Part shown: positions 1-10,779 of the stretch, one piece after another
How the letters are laid out: each line of letters starts with the position of its first letter
Numbering within the stretch: the first letter of the stretch is position 1
Source: Dryococelus australis
Lineage: Eukaryota > Arthropoda > Insecta > Phasmatodea > Phasmatidae
Reading direction: 5' to 3'
Assembly (NCBI GenBank): GCA_029891345.1
Contig: CM057002.1
Coordinates: 20,846,295-20,910,294, forward strand
Length of the DNA stretch: 64,000 bases
The notes under the pieces: model-generated
Told to the model about the DNA's origin: nothing
Seen by the model: only the letters and a program-made list of their open reading frames with translations
Database searches by the model: none
Translations under genes and position numbers: made by a program

Positions 1-1818
1 AACTTAAATAAGCTGTCATATCTATTTAAAAATGTAACCAAATTAAGCCAAAATGTGTTCGCTGACAGGGTCTATTAGAAGAACCTTGCCATAGCTTGTA
101 CGCTAGCACCGAATAAGAAAATTACATTTTTATGCTATATCTCGGGAACCAAACAGCTGATTTCCTCCAAATTCTTCACACAAGTAGCACTGCTGTAGGC
201 AATGAAAACTTACGTGATTTAAGTAGCTCAGATACTTAAGGCTGTTTCAGATTTTTCCGTATATACGTGTAAGTACGTACGTTTGCGTACTAGCAATGAT
301 GTGTACTTTTTCGAGTACTTGTTGAAACTATTCGGACAGGTCATCGCCTCTTCATGTTAAACTGGTCGCACATTCTGGCGGAAATATTAGAAACTATATG
401 GCAACAGAAAATTGTGGCACATAGTGTTATATATACGTTACGACAATTTCTATGGTTATGCATAAAAACACATAACCGTGAAAACATTTATTATTATTAT
501 TTTTGTGTCATGGTTTAGTACCTTGACATCATACGAGTGTAAGCACTGAAACATGACTTTAGCCAGGAATGAGGAATTAATCGGAGCATTAGTGGGCGCG
601 TATTATTTACAGGAGGGAAATGAAAGGCGGCGCAGAAATATTGTTGTACGCTGGTTGCTTGTCAGAGCAGCAAGACAACAGGCGTGTGTTGTTTTGCACG
701 AAAACTAATACGCAAAAATTTGCCAATATAATTTCTGTTTCTGGTCGTTGTACACACTGAGTACAAACTGTACAGCAGAAAAAAAAACCTCGGTATCCTG
801 AGATTATGTTTATCTGTTCAGCTTCTCTCGATTTCACAAGTGTTCATACCACACCAATAGCCTTGGGATATTGCTTTATTGCGTCCGTGGAAGGATGTAA
901 ACAAACTAGGGCATTTGTTATGGGATTTGTTGCATTTATTTATCGTATGTAAAGGGGCATTACACAGAAACTGGCATTCTTTCCTCGTCCCTCGGTATGT
1001 ACCTTGCCATGTGTTTGAAATATACACAATGATAGAAAATGAAAGAAAATTACAATTCAATAGGGTTTGTAATAACTTTGAAATGCGGATTGCAATTGTA
1101 ATGTTATTTGTAAGCATACACATGGAAAATATGCTGCTGGCGTCTTCAAAACGCTCAAAATTTTATTCATAAATGGAAGCACATTTGTTACAGTGACAAT
1201 TATTTACACGTAAAACAGAACGACATTTTGTAAAAACTTATTAACTTTTAAAACCTGCGAGCTTTATGACCACAAAAAGCACACGTTAATTTTCACACCT
1301 GAAATACAATATGGCGACTGTTGTAAGCACGTAAGTATGCCCAGCAAGTATACAATTTCAAATACTTGCCAAGTATAGAGCCTGTGTGTACTATACTGGG
1401 AATTCGGACAGAGCTAGTATATACACAGTAATGTCACTTCCGGGGACAGGTATGCACAAGTATGCATTTCTTGAGAATCCGGAAACAACATTATTTTCCA
1501 AATGACGGCCGTGTAAATATTTCAGGTCAGTAAACCCTATACACCAAAACATTAGATTGATTAAATCCGACGTTGGTGCTCCGAATACGAGCTCCGTAAT
1601 GCAAATTAGTTGCGCTCGTTTATAGTAGATTTGCTGGGTTCGAGTCCTGGGCAAGGCACGTGCTTGTCTGCATCCGTCTCACTCCTGTTGCGTATGTTTC
1701 TGGTTTCATCTCTAATTATATTTCTGTCAACGAGATGTCAAGACCTACCTACAATCTAAGCTTTCAAGAACTTCATTAAAGATTATTTACACTTTTGCTA
1801 GTTATATCAGTAACTTGT
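1..1818. other. Sequence with no supported gene
   Basis: AT-rich sequence with no exon-like open frame. Reading frames on both strands around 600-1170 and 1391-1654 give peptides with no domain pattern and overlap one another, so I treat them as chance. A short box-B-like stretch (GGTTCGAGTCC near 1637) could be the end of a tRNA-derived SINE, but no box A precedes it at the usual spacing. Any upstream Dgk exons must lie before this window or be too short to recognise here. Confidence 0.5.
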
Positions 1819-2110
1819 GGTCATGAATACATGGAGATTTTCGGACATTCGCCATTGCGATGCAGATGTCTTTCATGGGGAAACCGAACTGAACACGAAT
1901 AAATACTTAAATAAAACAAGTAACCTATGAACGAGGAAATAAATATATGTATACAACACTGGAAAGTTCAAATAGGGAATCTCCTCTTAGAATTTTCCAG
2001 TGTTGTATACATGTATTTATTTAAGTATTTTTTTCGTGTTCCGTCCTGCTTTCCCTTGACATATCTGCATCGCAATGGCGAATGTACAAAAATCTCCATC
2101 CAGTCATGAA
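1819..2110. repeat. Fold-back (long inverted repeat) element
   Basis: Two arms of roughly 130-150 bp are reverse complements of each other around a short centre near 1971-1983. Shared words include CATTCGCCATTGCGATGCAG, GAACACGAA, TACTTAAATAAA and GTATACAACACTGGAAA, each present on the left and as its reverse complement on the right. A transcript would fold into a long imperfect hairpin. No transposase lies inside, so this is a fold-back MITE or a small palindromic repeat. Confidence 0.75.
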
Positions 2111-2131
2111 TATTTCTACACCAGTACTAGA

Positions 2132-2878
2132 GGCTGTTTACGTTTATTCGAGCGCTAACTTTTGAAAAATGTCTGTGCCCCTACCTTCATGTATTTTAAT
2201 TGCCACACAGAGTGGTAATGATGGGAGGAAATTAGTTCTATTTCATAATTTTTCAATTCAGAGTTGTAGGTAAATTAATATCTGTAAATACTGAAATGAT
2301 AGCTATTCCTTTAAAAAAAAAATTTATACGAGTGCAAGAATTAACAGATTTGTAAATATTTACTTCTGTATAAACTTCACGGTCTAAGTTGACCGGCGCA
2401 TGAATAAAGTGATTATACCCACGGCTAACGTTACTTCTACTGCAGGTCGGGAAGACCAGTATTAAAAATTTGGCAGGGGTAAGAATTTTCGCCACTAGAT
2501 AGCGCTAGTGATGGAAAGGGTAAGAATTTTCGCCACTAGACAGCGCTAGTGATGGAAAGGTACCAGACCTTTTCTATTTTCCACGTTAAATACAGGATAA
2601 TTGCAATAGTCATAAATTAAATATAAAATAACTTCTTAACTAAGTAAAATTTTCTCCTTTATTATTCACGTAGGTATACTAAAATTTGAATTAAAAGATA
2701 ATTTTTGGAACACTGCTCACCTAACGGTGGGAGATTTCCCTATGCCAAACTCTCCCATAATAAATCACGTTTTGTTCCTAACCTGAATACCCATGGCAAT
2801 GTTAATTTTACGTTTAGTGGAAGAATACACAATGCAAGTATATTTTAAGCAGGGCTTTCAAAAGTGCTCATCCAGCCT
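2132..2878 (-). mobile_element. MITE family 1 copy (diverged, interrupted)
   Basis: The right end, read on the minus strand, gives GAGCACTTTTGAAAGCCCTG, and the left end carries the matching diverged GGCTGTTTACG terminus. Internal words (TTTATTCATGCG, AGTAAATATTTACAAATCTG) match the copies at 17382 and 29788. The middle, about 2424-2790, is absent from the other copies and is bordered by GGGTA on both sides, so it looks like a nested insertion. Confidence 0.6.
2478..2559. repeat. 41-bp tandem repeat, two copies, with CTCF-like core
   Basis: Two head-to-tail copies of a 41-bp unit beginning GGTAAGAATTTTCGCCACTA. Each has a near-palindrome, CACTAGATAGCGCTAGTG in the first copy. The stretches CCACTAGATAGCGCT (2492-2506) and CCACTAGACAGCGCT (2533-2547) resemble the CTCF core CCASYAGRKGGCRSY with one or two mismatches. 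Function is not shown. Confidence 0.7.
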
Positions 2879-2883
2879 TTATG

Positions 2884-3183
2884 GTGGATCAGTCCCCGCC
2901 ATCTTGGATTTTTCACTATTTTTGTCGTAAGTTCCATTTAAGAACATTTATAGCTCCTTAAGCTTAATCACCATATTACATTTCTATATCATGTATTATT
3001 TTTTCACTAGTGATTAAAGGCAGAAATGTACCTGGCAACAATAGTCTAGCATTACATGTTTTCGAACATGTGCAATGTAATGCCTTGCGCTTTATCGAAG
3101 CCCAAAATAAAATGCAAAATCTGTGATGCAATTTACGACGAAAATTCCAAAAAAAAAATCCAAGATGGCGGGGACTGATCCAC
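2884..3183. mobile_element. 300-bp MITE with about 28-bp terminal inverted repeats
   Basis: The left end GTGGATCAGTCCCCGCCATC recurs as its exact reverse complement at the right end, and the match runs on through TTGGATTTTT. The interior is AT-rich without coding potential. I see no clear target duplication. The right end lies 64 bp before the first visible Dgk exon, so this element supplies part of the sequence just upstream of that splice acceptor. Confidence 0.8.
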
Positions 3184-3247
3184 TTTGACTGTGATCACAC
3201 ATAGAGAGGTTGTGACGGGAGTGTTGGGTGCGCGTGTGTGCCGGCAG

Positions 3248-3391
3248 GATATCGACTACGAGGGCTTCCGGTTGTTCATGGACACGTATCTGGATGTGGA
3301 CACGCCGGAGGACCTCTGTCGGCACCTTTTCCTGTCCTTCGTCAAGCGGCAAGAGGCGCGCGCCATCTCCCAGGACAACCGCGCTATGAAG
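3248..3391 (+). CDS. Dgk: Dgk exon: end of recoverin-homology (RVH) domain
   Basis: First visible exon of a type I diacylglycerol kinase, an enzyme that phosphorylates diacylglycerol to phosphatidic acid and so tunes lipid and Ca2+/PKC signalling at membranes. The 48 codons read DIDYEGFRLFMDTYLDVDT and continue PEDLCRHLFLSF, the typical end of the RVH domain. The exon is in phase 0 at both ends (acceptor CCGGCAG, donor GTGAGC) and the frame fits the next exon. The polypyrimidine tract is poor because the upstream 64 bp adjoin a MITE. Missing N-terminal residues must lie upstream of the window. Confidence 0.9.
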
Positions 3392-3566
3392 GTGAGCAGC
3401 CCCGCCCACTCCCCGCTCCCCCAGGCTTCCGCTCCACGCCCTTTTCCACAGAAACAAAAAACTCTCGTTGTTTGCAACAATTGAAGACTACTTTGAAAAA
3501 CCGCACCGTTTATGACGTGCTTGTTTCCATAATATTTCATATATAGAAATGCGACAAAAATTACTA

Positions 3567-3744
3567 AAGGCTGTTCCCGAAGGGAGATCTGCCCCTAACT
3601 GCATATATTTTAACGGGCGCACTGAGTGACATTCGCCCAGTAAAGTTGGTAACGAAGGATAGGAAAAAGTTCCATATTTTAGCGTCGAATAAAAAGTCTT
3701 AGGTAAACATTTGTAATAACTTAAAATTATTTCTTTCACTCCCT

Positions 3745-3777
<33 letters not shown>

Positions 3778-3965
3778 CATGGAAGTGTAAAAATTAGCAG
3801 ATTTGTAAAGTATTTACTTTCTTAATAATTTCACAGTTTCATTTGACCGACGCATGAATAAAGTGATGAGGCCCATGTCATAAGGCGTAGGAATACACAA
3901 CGTGCATACAAGTAGATCTGAAGCAGGGCGCTCAAAAATGCGCATTTTACCGTGAACAGCCTATA
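3567..3965 (-). mobile_element. MITE family 1 copy with poly-T tract
   Basis: Left end AGGCTGTTC and right end TTTTACCGTGAACAGCCTA are the family's inverted termini. The interior shares the CAGGGC and ATGAATAAAGTGATGAGGCC stretches with the copies at 17382 and 29788. A run of 32 T residues (3746-3777) sits in the middle. No coding capacity. It lies about 175 bp after the Dgk donor at 3392. Confidence 0.75.
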
Positions 3966-4129
3966 TTGAAAATTACTTAGAAAAACTACACCATGTATTA
4001 CTTGTTTGTTTTGATAATATGACATAGTCATAAGCGTTTTATACTCGTGTTAACATAAAAGTGTCTTATTTTTGGTATAATTGGATTTTCGCATATATTT
4101 TATCTACGTGTTATAATATTTAATTTATA
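3966..4129. other. Short AT-rich intron spacer
   Basis: Nothing recognisable. The sequence is AT-rich and lies between two MITE-derived stretches. Confidence 0.5.
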
Positions 4130-4362
4130 AATTAAATGAATAAAAACGGGGAGAAGATAGGTATGTTGGTAATGCCTGGTAAGAAATAGTTCTCGTGCAA
4201 AACATTATTACACTGAGTGCGCATGAATGCGGTGCGATGTCCCTTTGCTGTAATTCCTGTACTTGAATAGGCTTCGTTTGCACGAGGCGGAGGAATATTC
4301 TGGAAGCATAACTTTAGCAGGGCTTAAGAAACGTTGGAAGTAACCGTGAATTGACTATACAT
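4130..4362 (-). mobile_element. MITE family 2 fragment
   Basis: Read on the minus strand it starts TAGTCAATTCACGGTTACTT and continues with family-2 words (CCTCCGCCTCGTGCAAAC, GTGCGCACTCAGT, ACCAACATACCTAT). Only the first 230 bp or so of the element are present, so it is truncated. Related copies lie at 6113, 20148, 22140 and 26495. Confidence 0.7.
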
Positions 4363-4619
4363 AGAGATAGGAAAATTTAGCGAATTTATTTCGGGACAAG
4401 ATAGACGTCAAACACATATATAGTGAAGTCACCATCGCATTTGGATCACAGTTTATTAGACCCGCCCTGCACGCCTCTGAGCCAATAGCAGACTTTCAAG
4501 GAAAACACCTTGCGAATCCCATAACTTCCAGGTGCGGGGCAACAGCCAATGAACACACAGCTGAGGCTCCAGTATGCGGAGGACTGAGGAGTCTAGCCTA
4601 CTCGCGAAATTTTCCTATA

Positions 4620-5093
4620 CATCATGTGTTTGCGCACCTGAGAGAATATACTGCTGTCTTGGTTGACTTGAAAAATTCGCATTTCGTGAAGTTGCCGTGT
4701 CGACATTCTCGTTGAGAGGCGCCGACAGGATGTGTACGTCGGCAGAAAAGTCTTCAAGTCGGAGTTGGGGGCGCCAAACCCCCCCAAGTCTGAGGGCCTC
4801 GTACGGAGCGCTGTCTCGGTGGATCAACGACGTGTGGGACGGGTCGTCACCTCGTTGCTCTAATGAAGGCGAACGTTTGCTTTGCGGCTTGATTGCGCAA
4901 ACACCGTGTAGGGGGGAAAGAGAAAAGTTTTAAAGGCCTGCAGGCAAATGGCGTCGACGGCGAAAGGAAACAAGAGAGGCCGGAGATGGCAGAGATTATT
5001 GTCTCCGGCTCTCTCCCCACCACTCTAGCTCTCGAGGGATTTGGTCTTTCTTTTAAAGTTGATTGCACTTTGCGATGTTAGCACTGTTAAAAC
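4620..5093 (+). promoter_or_regulatory. CpG-rich segment: candidate alternative promoter/first exon
   Basis: This stretch is far richer in G+C and CpG than the intron around it and ends in a strong donor, AAAC|GTAAGTTT at 5094. It has several short open frames, including a possible 67-codon frame from the ATG at 4730, but all close before the donor. It would therefore be untranslated if spliced to the Dgk exon at 32199, where an ATG lies at 32202-32204. It could equally be chance or an unrelated short gene. No TATA box is evident. Confidence 0.3.
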
Positions 5094-5248
5094 GTAAGTT
5101 TACTCACGTTTTTATTCTCGTTCTGGTAAAAACGACTAAGACGACGACGGCGGCGAGTGGCAGCACTGTTGTTTGTTGCTGATTATTGCCAACTGAACAC
5201 TTTATTCCCTCTAAATTGCCCTTCTGCATGATTGCCATTTGCATGTAG

Positions 5249-5806
5249 GCTGTTCGCGGTAAAAAGAGTAGTTCTGAAAGCCCTGCTCAAGATCTACGTG
5301 CATTCTTCCGCTGCCTTGTCAATTTATTCTTGCGTCGGTCTAGTAAAACTGTGGAATTATTAGAAAAGTTTTAAATATTTTAAAAATTTGCTTGTTCTCA
5401 CATTTACGTGTATTAAAAACAGAAAGCAAAATAAATAATTTCAGTTTTACCCAACACTTTTAATTTCACTTTAGGACATGTTACTGAATTCTCTTGGTCG
5501 TTAACAACTTTAACAGGCGCATTGAAGTTACCGTGCCTGTTATAATATGTGCAGGTATAGGCCGTTCACGGTAAAGTGAGCACTTTTGAAGCCCTGGTTA
5601 CTCTTGTCTTTCAGCAAATGAATGTTCTTCTATCACCTTGTAATGTAAACACTGCCATGTGAGTAATAAACATAGTGAATACACTTCGCCATACTCACAA
5701 TAAAAAGTCCCACACCGTAATAATATGTATTTATTAACTATTATGTTTGATGAGACTTTCTTAAAAAAAAAAAAAAAAGCGCTCACTTTACCGTGAACGG
5801 GCTATG
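5249..5806 (+). mobile_element. Two adjoining MITE family 1 copies
   Basis: A longer, diverged copy begins AGGCTGTTCGCGGTAAA at 5249 and runs to about 5558. A shorter copy follows at 5560-5805 with left end TAGGCCGTTCACGGTAAAGT and a matching inverted right end. The short copy closely resembles the one at 26606-26846 (shared ACATAGTG stretch), which defines a short subtype of about 245 bp. No coding capacity. Confidence 0.75.
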
Positions 5807-6112
5807 GGTGCAGTGATATTTTCGAAAGTTGATTTAAAAAGTGATCAAAAACCAAGAACCTATAATGACAAGTATCCATGCACCCATCGAGTGACTTTGT
5901 AAAAGTGCTATAATAATATCGTAGTGATGTTTGTAAGGATTTATTACTCTAGAAAAATAAAACATATGAATTCTCTTCACTTGCCACTAATTCAAATACA
6001 GCATTTTAAATTAATAGACATTCAGTAATTGGAAATATTTTTCAAAATCCATAGACAACATTACTGAAGATGATGTTAGTGTCTACGTTAAAATGTCATA
6101 TTGTATAATTTG
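5807..6112. other. AT-rich intron sequence without features
   Basis: No exon, RNA gene or repeat that I recognise. Confidence 0.5.
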
Positions 6113-7250
6113 TATAGACCATTCGTAGTTACTTCCAACTCTTCTAAAACCCTTCCTACTTTGCGTTGTTTCTCCACCTCATGCAAACAAAGTCCAGAAA
6201 ATTACACCGAATGGACAAGGCACCGCATTTGTGCCCACTCAGTTGTAATAATACTTTGCATAAGAACTATGTCTAATTGGGCATTACCAGCGCACATATT
6301 TTCTTCTCCCTGTTCTGTATTCGTATTAATTTTAAATGCGATTATATAAGTTTATTGATAAGATGTACGTTAAAGTTCGATTAAAACCAGATATAAGGTT
6401 TTTTTTTTGTGTTAACAGTAGTATAAAACGTTACCCTGAGATAAAGGTTTTGTTGAATCAAACAAGATTTGTTTGGTGCGACCAAATTTCTTGTTTGCAT
6501 AAAGGCGATGAAATATTTTGTTGCTGAAACCAAATTATTTTGTTGTTCTCATTTGGTTGCCTCGAACTGTCAGATTTGGATGGTGCAATTAGATATTTGT
6601 TTGGCTACACGTGCATTAAAGAGTTCGGGCTGATATAAAAGAACTTTACTAGTTTGGCCGAGTTTCGTACCTAGATGTGACAACTGATGACGCCGGAAAG
6701 ATTTTAAATAGACATGCTGCAAATATTGGGCAACGTGTGCAAATACATAGTTCAAGTTTTGCAACTTTACTTGTCAGTTTCTTGTTCTTGTTGCATTTTT
6801 TATTAATGTGTTATACGATTGTTAAGCATCAATAGATGCACTAACAAACACGGTTACTGTCCTAATTGTCACAAAAATACAAACAAACTCTCGAGCCGTA
6901 TTTTCGAACGGAGGCAGTCAAATGAGTAGCCAGTTCAACAAAATGTTTAGTTGACAGTGTTACTTTTTTTTGGCCCAACACAGAATTTGTTTATTCAAAC
7001 ATATATTTTGTTAGACGAAAAAAAGTAATTTTGTTGCTTTCAAAATTTTGTTTGTTCAACAATATATTTTGTTAGGGCAACTAAATATATATTTGACCCT
7101 ATACAAATAAATATTTTGTTTGATTTTCTCTCAGTCTATTGACACGTGACACATTTAGTAAACAAGCTAACATGTTATACATGGGGTGATCTTTCAATGG
7201 TTTGATTTGAAAAGTGTGAAGAAACATAGAAAATACTATAGCTGGTGTTG
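6113..7250 (+). mobile_element. MITE family 2 copy with an inner repeat cluster
   Basis: The left end (TATAGACCATTCGTAGTTAC) and inner words (ATTACACCGAATGGACAAGG, CACTCAGTTGTAATAATACT) match family 2. The right end (CATGGGGTGATC, GTGTGAAGAAAC) matches the copies ending at 20935 and 27645. Between about 6413 and 7100 lies a cluster of TTTTGTT..CAAACA-type words not found in the other copies, probably a second nested element. Confidence 0.6.
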
Positions 7251-7709
7251 GCACGACTGGCTGTCGAGACGTGTTGCCGTTTAGTCTTGTGGGCGGGTTC
7301 GCGCAGAGGTCCAAGGTTGCAGTGCGTTTTGTAGTGTCATCTTGGCGTGATTGTGTCTCAAATTCCCTCTCGATATAGAAGGAAATATTGTTGGCGTTCC
7401 CACGGAAATACTTTGTAAATTGTCAGCTATCATGGTCGCCAATTTGTGTTTTGAAATTATTTTGCTGTAGTGCCAGCCCATGAATCGTAACAAAATGTGT
7501 ACACCTTCGCGCGGCATTTTTAGAACTTAGACTTCAGAAGCGAGCGATTTACCGTGAAATAATTACAAGATAATGGAAATAGTTTTACGGTTAGCGGATT
7601 ATAAAAATATTAGTTTTTATTTTTATTTTTTTAATGGATGTTTTGCTCAACAGAAGTTTCAAACCTCCTTTGGTACAATCTAGTGATGTATGCAAACTAC
7701 ACTATCTTA
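7251..7709. other. Intron sequence without features
   Basis: A minus-strand frame at 7281-7517 has no domain pattern. A short TTTACCGTGAAAT near 7549 may be a stray MITE end. Nothing else is supported. Confidence 0.4.
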
Positions 7710-8075
7710 CACTATCTACCAAAAAGTAATTGGGCACCTGTCCACAGTAGTAGGGGCGTGCCAATCACACGTCACCTTGGATTAATTGATGGATTATCGA
7801 TTTGATTGAAAGGGGTAATCCTTAATCCAATATTAATCCGACCAATTTTTTTTACGGAATAAGGGTTAAATGTAATGAAAAGGGTTAAAGTCATAGAAAG
7901 GATTAAATGGTTTGAAAGGGTTAATTTTTAATCCTATCAATTTTTATTGATTTTCTTTCTTTATTTTTGGGAGGGGGTAGCAGAAGCTCTGTACGATGTT
8001 GACGGTGTGATCTCCTGGAGGTGACTGACCAGAGTGGTGGGTTGTAATCTCTTATATAGGTGTAGAGTTGAGTGC

Positions 8076-10779
8076 TATGCCGATGTACGATAATAGGGGA
8101 AAAAAATTAAGTAGTCTGTCCGCTTCAAAAGGAAAAAACTCAGCCCTCAGAAATAGAATCACCACATAACATTGCATAAAAGTGGCTACAGTAACATAAT
8201 AAAATGACTAAGAAATAACATATACATATATAATTATAGAAGTGGCATAAGAAACACATTAGTCATACATGCTGGGAATCGTACATGGCACAAAAGAATG
8301 AAAATATCCTATAAAATAGGCAAAACTTAATACTTGCTTGTCAAATGGTAAACAATCTTAGGTCCAGAGGTAAATTAACTACGTTATGAGCAAAAACACA
8401 TTAATTTTGGTGGTGTGCTATAAATCTCTTTTTTTTTTGTATATTTATTGAACTCATTCTTTGTAGAATATATTATCAATTGTAAAGAAAGAGTATTATC
8501 TTTATAATTAAATGTTTACGAAATACCAACAAGTTTGGCAGTTTGTCATAACAGCATCTTAAATGTAACATGAAAAAATAAAAGATAATATCACATTATC
8601 ATAGTCTTTGGGAATAACATTTAAATTACCTTTTACCAGTGGCTGGGGCAAGATATGAGAATGATCATTTAAAGTATAAAAAAACTTAAACCTAGGATGC
8701 ATCCTTACACACTAAAATGAAATTAGTATTACTACATATGATTCCTTCAAACAGAATAATAAATATTCTTTATGCAACACAAAGTAGCATTTGTAAATAA
8801 AATTGCATGGTGTCTTAAAATACATGTAAATTATATTCGCGCTAGTGTAGATAAAAAAATTAGTTCGTGGGTACAAACAAAATACAAATAATAAACCCAC
8901 CAACTGATACAATTAAATATTATGCAGCATATTCATATAGATTTTGTTAAATTTTATATGTTCATGATTGTCTCCTTCATATTAAAAAAAAATTGTTTAG
9001 TCACGCAATTATATTTTAAGGAACAGTGAAATATGCTCAAATAATTTTTTTAAACTTAAAATAAATACATTCACAAACACAGGTTGTAATATATAAAAAT
9101 TGATTGTCTCTTGAGAATATATTTTTTGTATAAATAAAGTTTGTTATGTCAAAACTGGCCTAGTTGAAATAAAAAAAGGTTAATACTGACTAAATAATGC
9201 GTAGAAAATGGAGTGTGTCCACAAGTATCGATGGAACGAGAGAAAATTGCCACAAGCCTCTTGACTGGTGGCCAGTAAAATTCATTCCTCAGGAAGGAAT
9301 GAGAAGAGCACAACGTCTTATAACAACTTGTGGAATGGAATGGAAATCCAGGAAACACGCGGAACTTGACCGATAGGGACCATGTCCAGACGTGAAACCC
9401 TCACTATAACAAAATTAATGAAACGAAATAGCGAGTAAAAAAATATAAATGGGAGTACGAGACGGGGCGAAAATCAATTAAAACTGTACTCACCAGACGA
9501 GGTTAGAATAAATTCTGATCACATGTTGAGTAGCAGTAGAAGTACCAAAAGAAAAAAAATTAATAAATAAAATATTCAACACCACAAAAAAAAAAAAAAC
9601 TACATATCTGTGGCCCCTACTCTACGTGATGGTCAGTGTATGGAACACTAAAAACGGGTTTTAAGTCCCCAAGAACACTGCAGTTACCGCATGACGACAA
9701 TGCGCCATGACGACAAAAGGCCACGTACAAAAGTGGTGGGAAAACGCAGGGTGAATGGACAGAGCAAAGAAGACTGCTAGTACTGGGTTCGCCACTAGAT
9801 GGCATAGGTTGTACAAAAGTGGTGGGAAAACGCAGGGTGAATGGACAGAGCAAAGAAGACTGCTAATGGGTTCGCCACTAGATGGCATAGGTTGTACAAA
9901 AGGAGGGGGAGTGCTGCGTCGATGTTCGAGAGCACGTGAAAATACTGCCTTTTTAATACAATATCACGAACTGACTGCGTGATCACAGAAATAAAATACA
10001 GAATGAGCTACGGCAGAAAAAAAGCAAGCTGAAGAAAGGTTATGGCCAGCGCGACAAAAGAATGTGCTGTGTTTCACTGCATTTCTGGTGAAAAAGAACA
10101 AGACATGAAATGCGGTTGTGGATGCTTCTAACGAGATTGAAAACGGAGCTTTGAAAATACAACTTGAACAGTATTGAAATGAAACTTCCAAAAAAGGCTT
10201 TAAATGTTAAAATATTAATAAACTCATATGAAGTACGTTGAGATAAGAAAATTAATCGAGTTGTATCGCCAGATAAACAAATGTTAAAAGTATATGTTAC
10301 TTGACAAAAATTAAAATGGAGATAAATAAATACATAGGAAATAAACTTTCCTTGCTAATCAGACAACTCATATGTAGTTCAAAATGAGAATAAGAGTTTT
10401 ATTTACCATCATAATAAAAATAATAAAAGTAACAAGACATGATAAACACTCAGAATATAGGCAATTAACTTGAATACCGGCAATATTTAAAATTAGGTTA
10501 AGTAACAAATCGAGAGACTATAATAATTCTCAGTAATGTAGTAACTAATCAAAACATTTAAAATTATGTTTTTAAAAAAGTTCAAAAATGAGACACTAAA
10601 AATTAATAGAGACACATATTGCAAACAAGGGTAGAGGCATACTCAAGAGACGAAAATATGATGAAATAATTAAAGCATTAATATAGGCACATAAACAAAT
10701 TGTAGGTACATAGTTTAAAAACTTAATGTCGTAATTAAAATTGCATGTAAAAAGAATAGTGACGTATTTGAGATGGCAC
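8076..10779. mobile_element. 2.7-kb insertion of unknown type inside the left TIR
   Basis: The right arm runs without a gap across this site, so this segment was inserted. The 5-bp direct repeat AGTGC flanks it (8071-8075, 10780-10784), and removing one copy restores the same length as the right arm. The ends (TATGCC and GGCAC) are not clear inverted repeats or TG..CA termini. The sequence is very AT-rich with no credible protein. I cannot assign it to a superfamily. Confidence 0.6.
9725..9900. repeat. Tandem repeat of 86/83 bp with CTCF-like cores
   Basis: Two full copies and the start of a third of a unit beginning GTACAAAAGTGGTGGGAAAA (9725, 9811, 9894). The second copy lacks three bases. 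Each carries CCACTAGATGGCA (9792-9804, 9875-9887), which agrees with the CTCF core CCASYAGRKGGCR. The motif overlaps in wording with the 41-bp repeats at 2478. Confidence 0.75.

Noticed and set aside
1560..1680. Possible tRNA gene or SINE head with GGTTCGAGTCC
   Set aside because: No box A at suitable distance and no cloverleaf could be drawn by eye.
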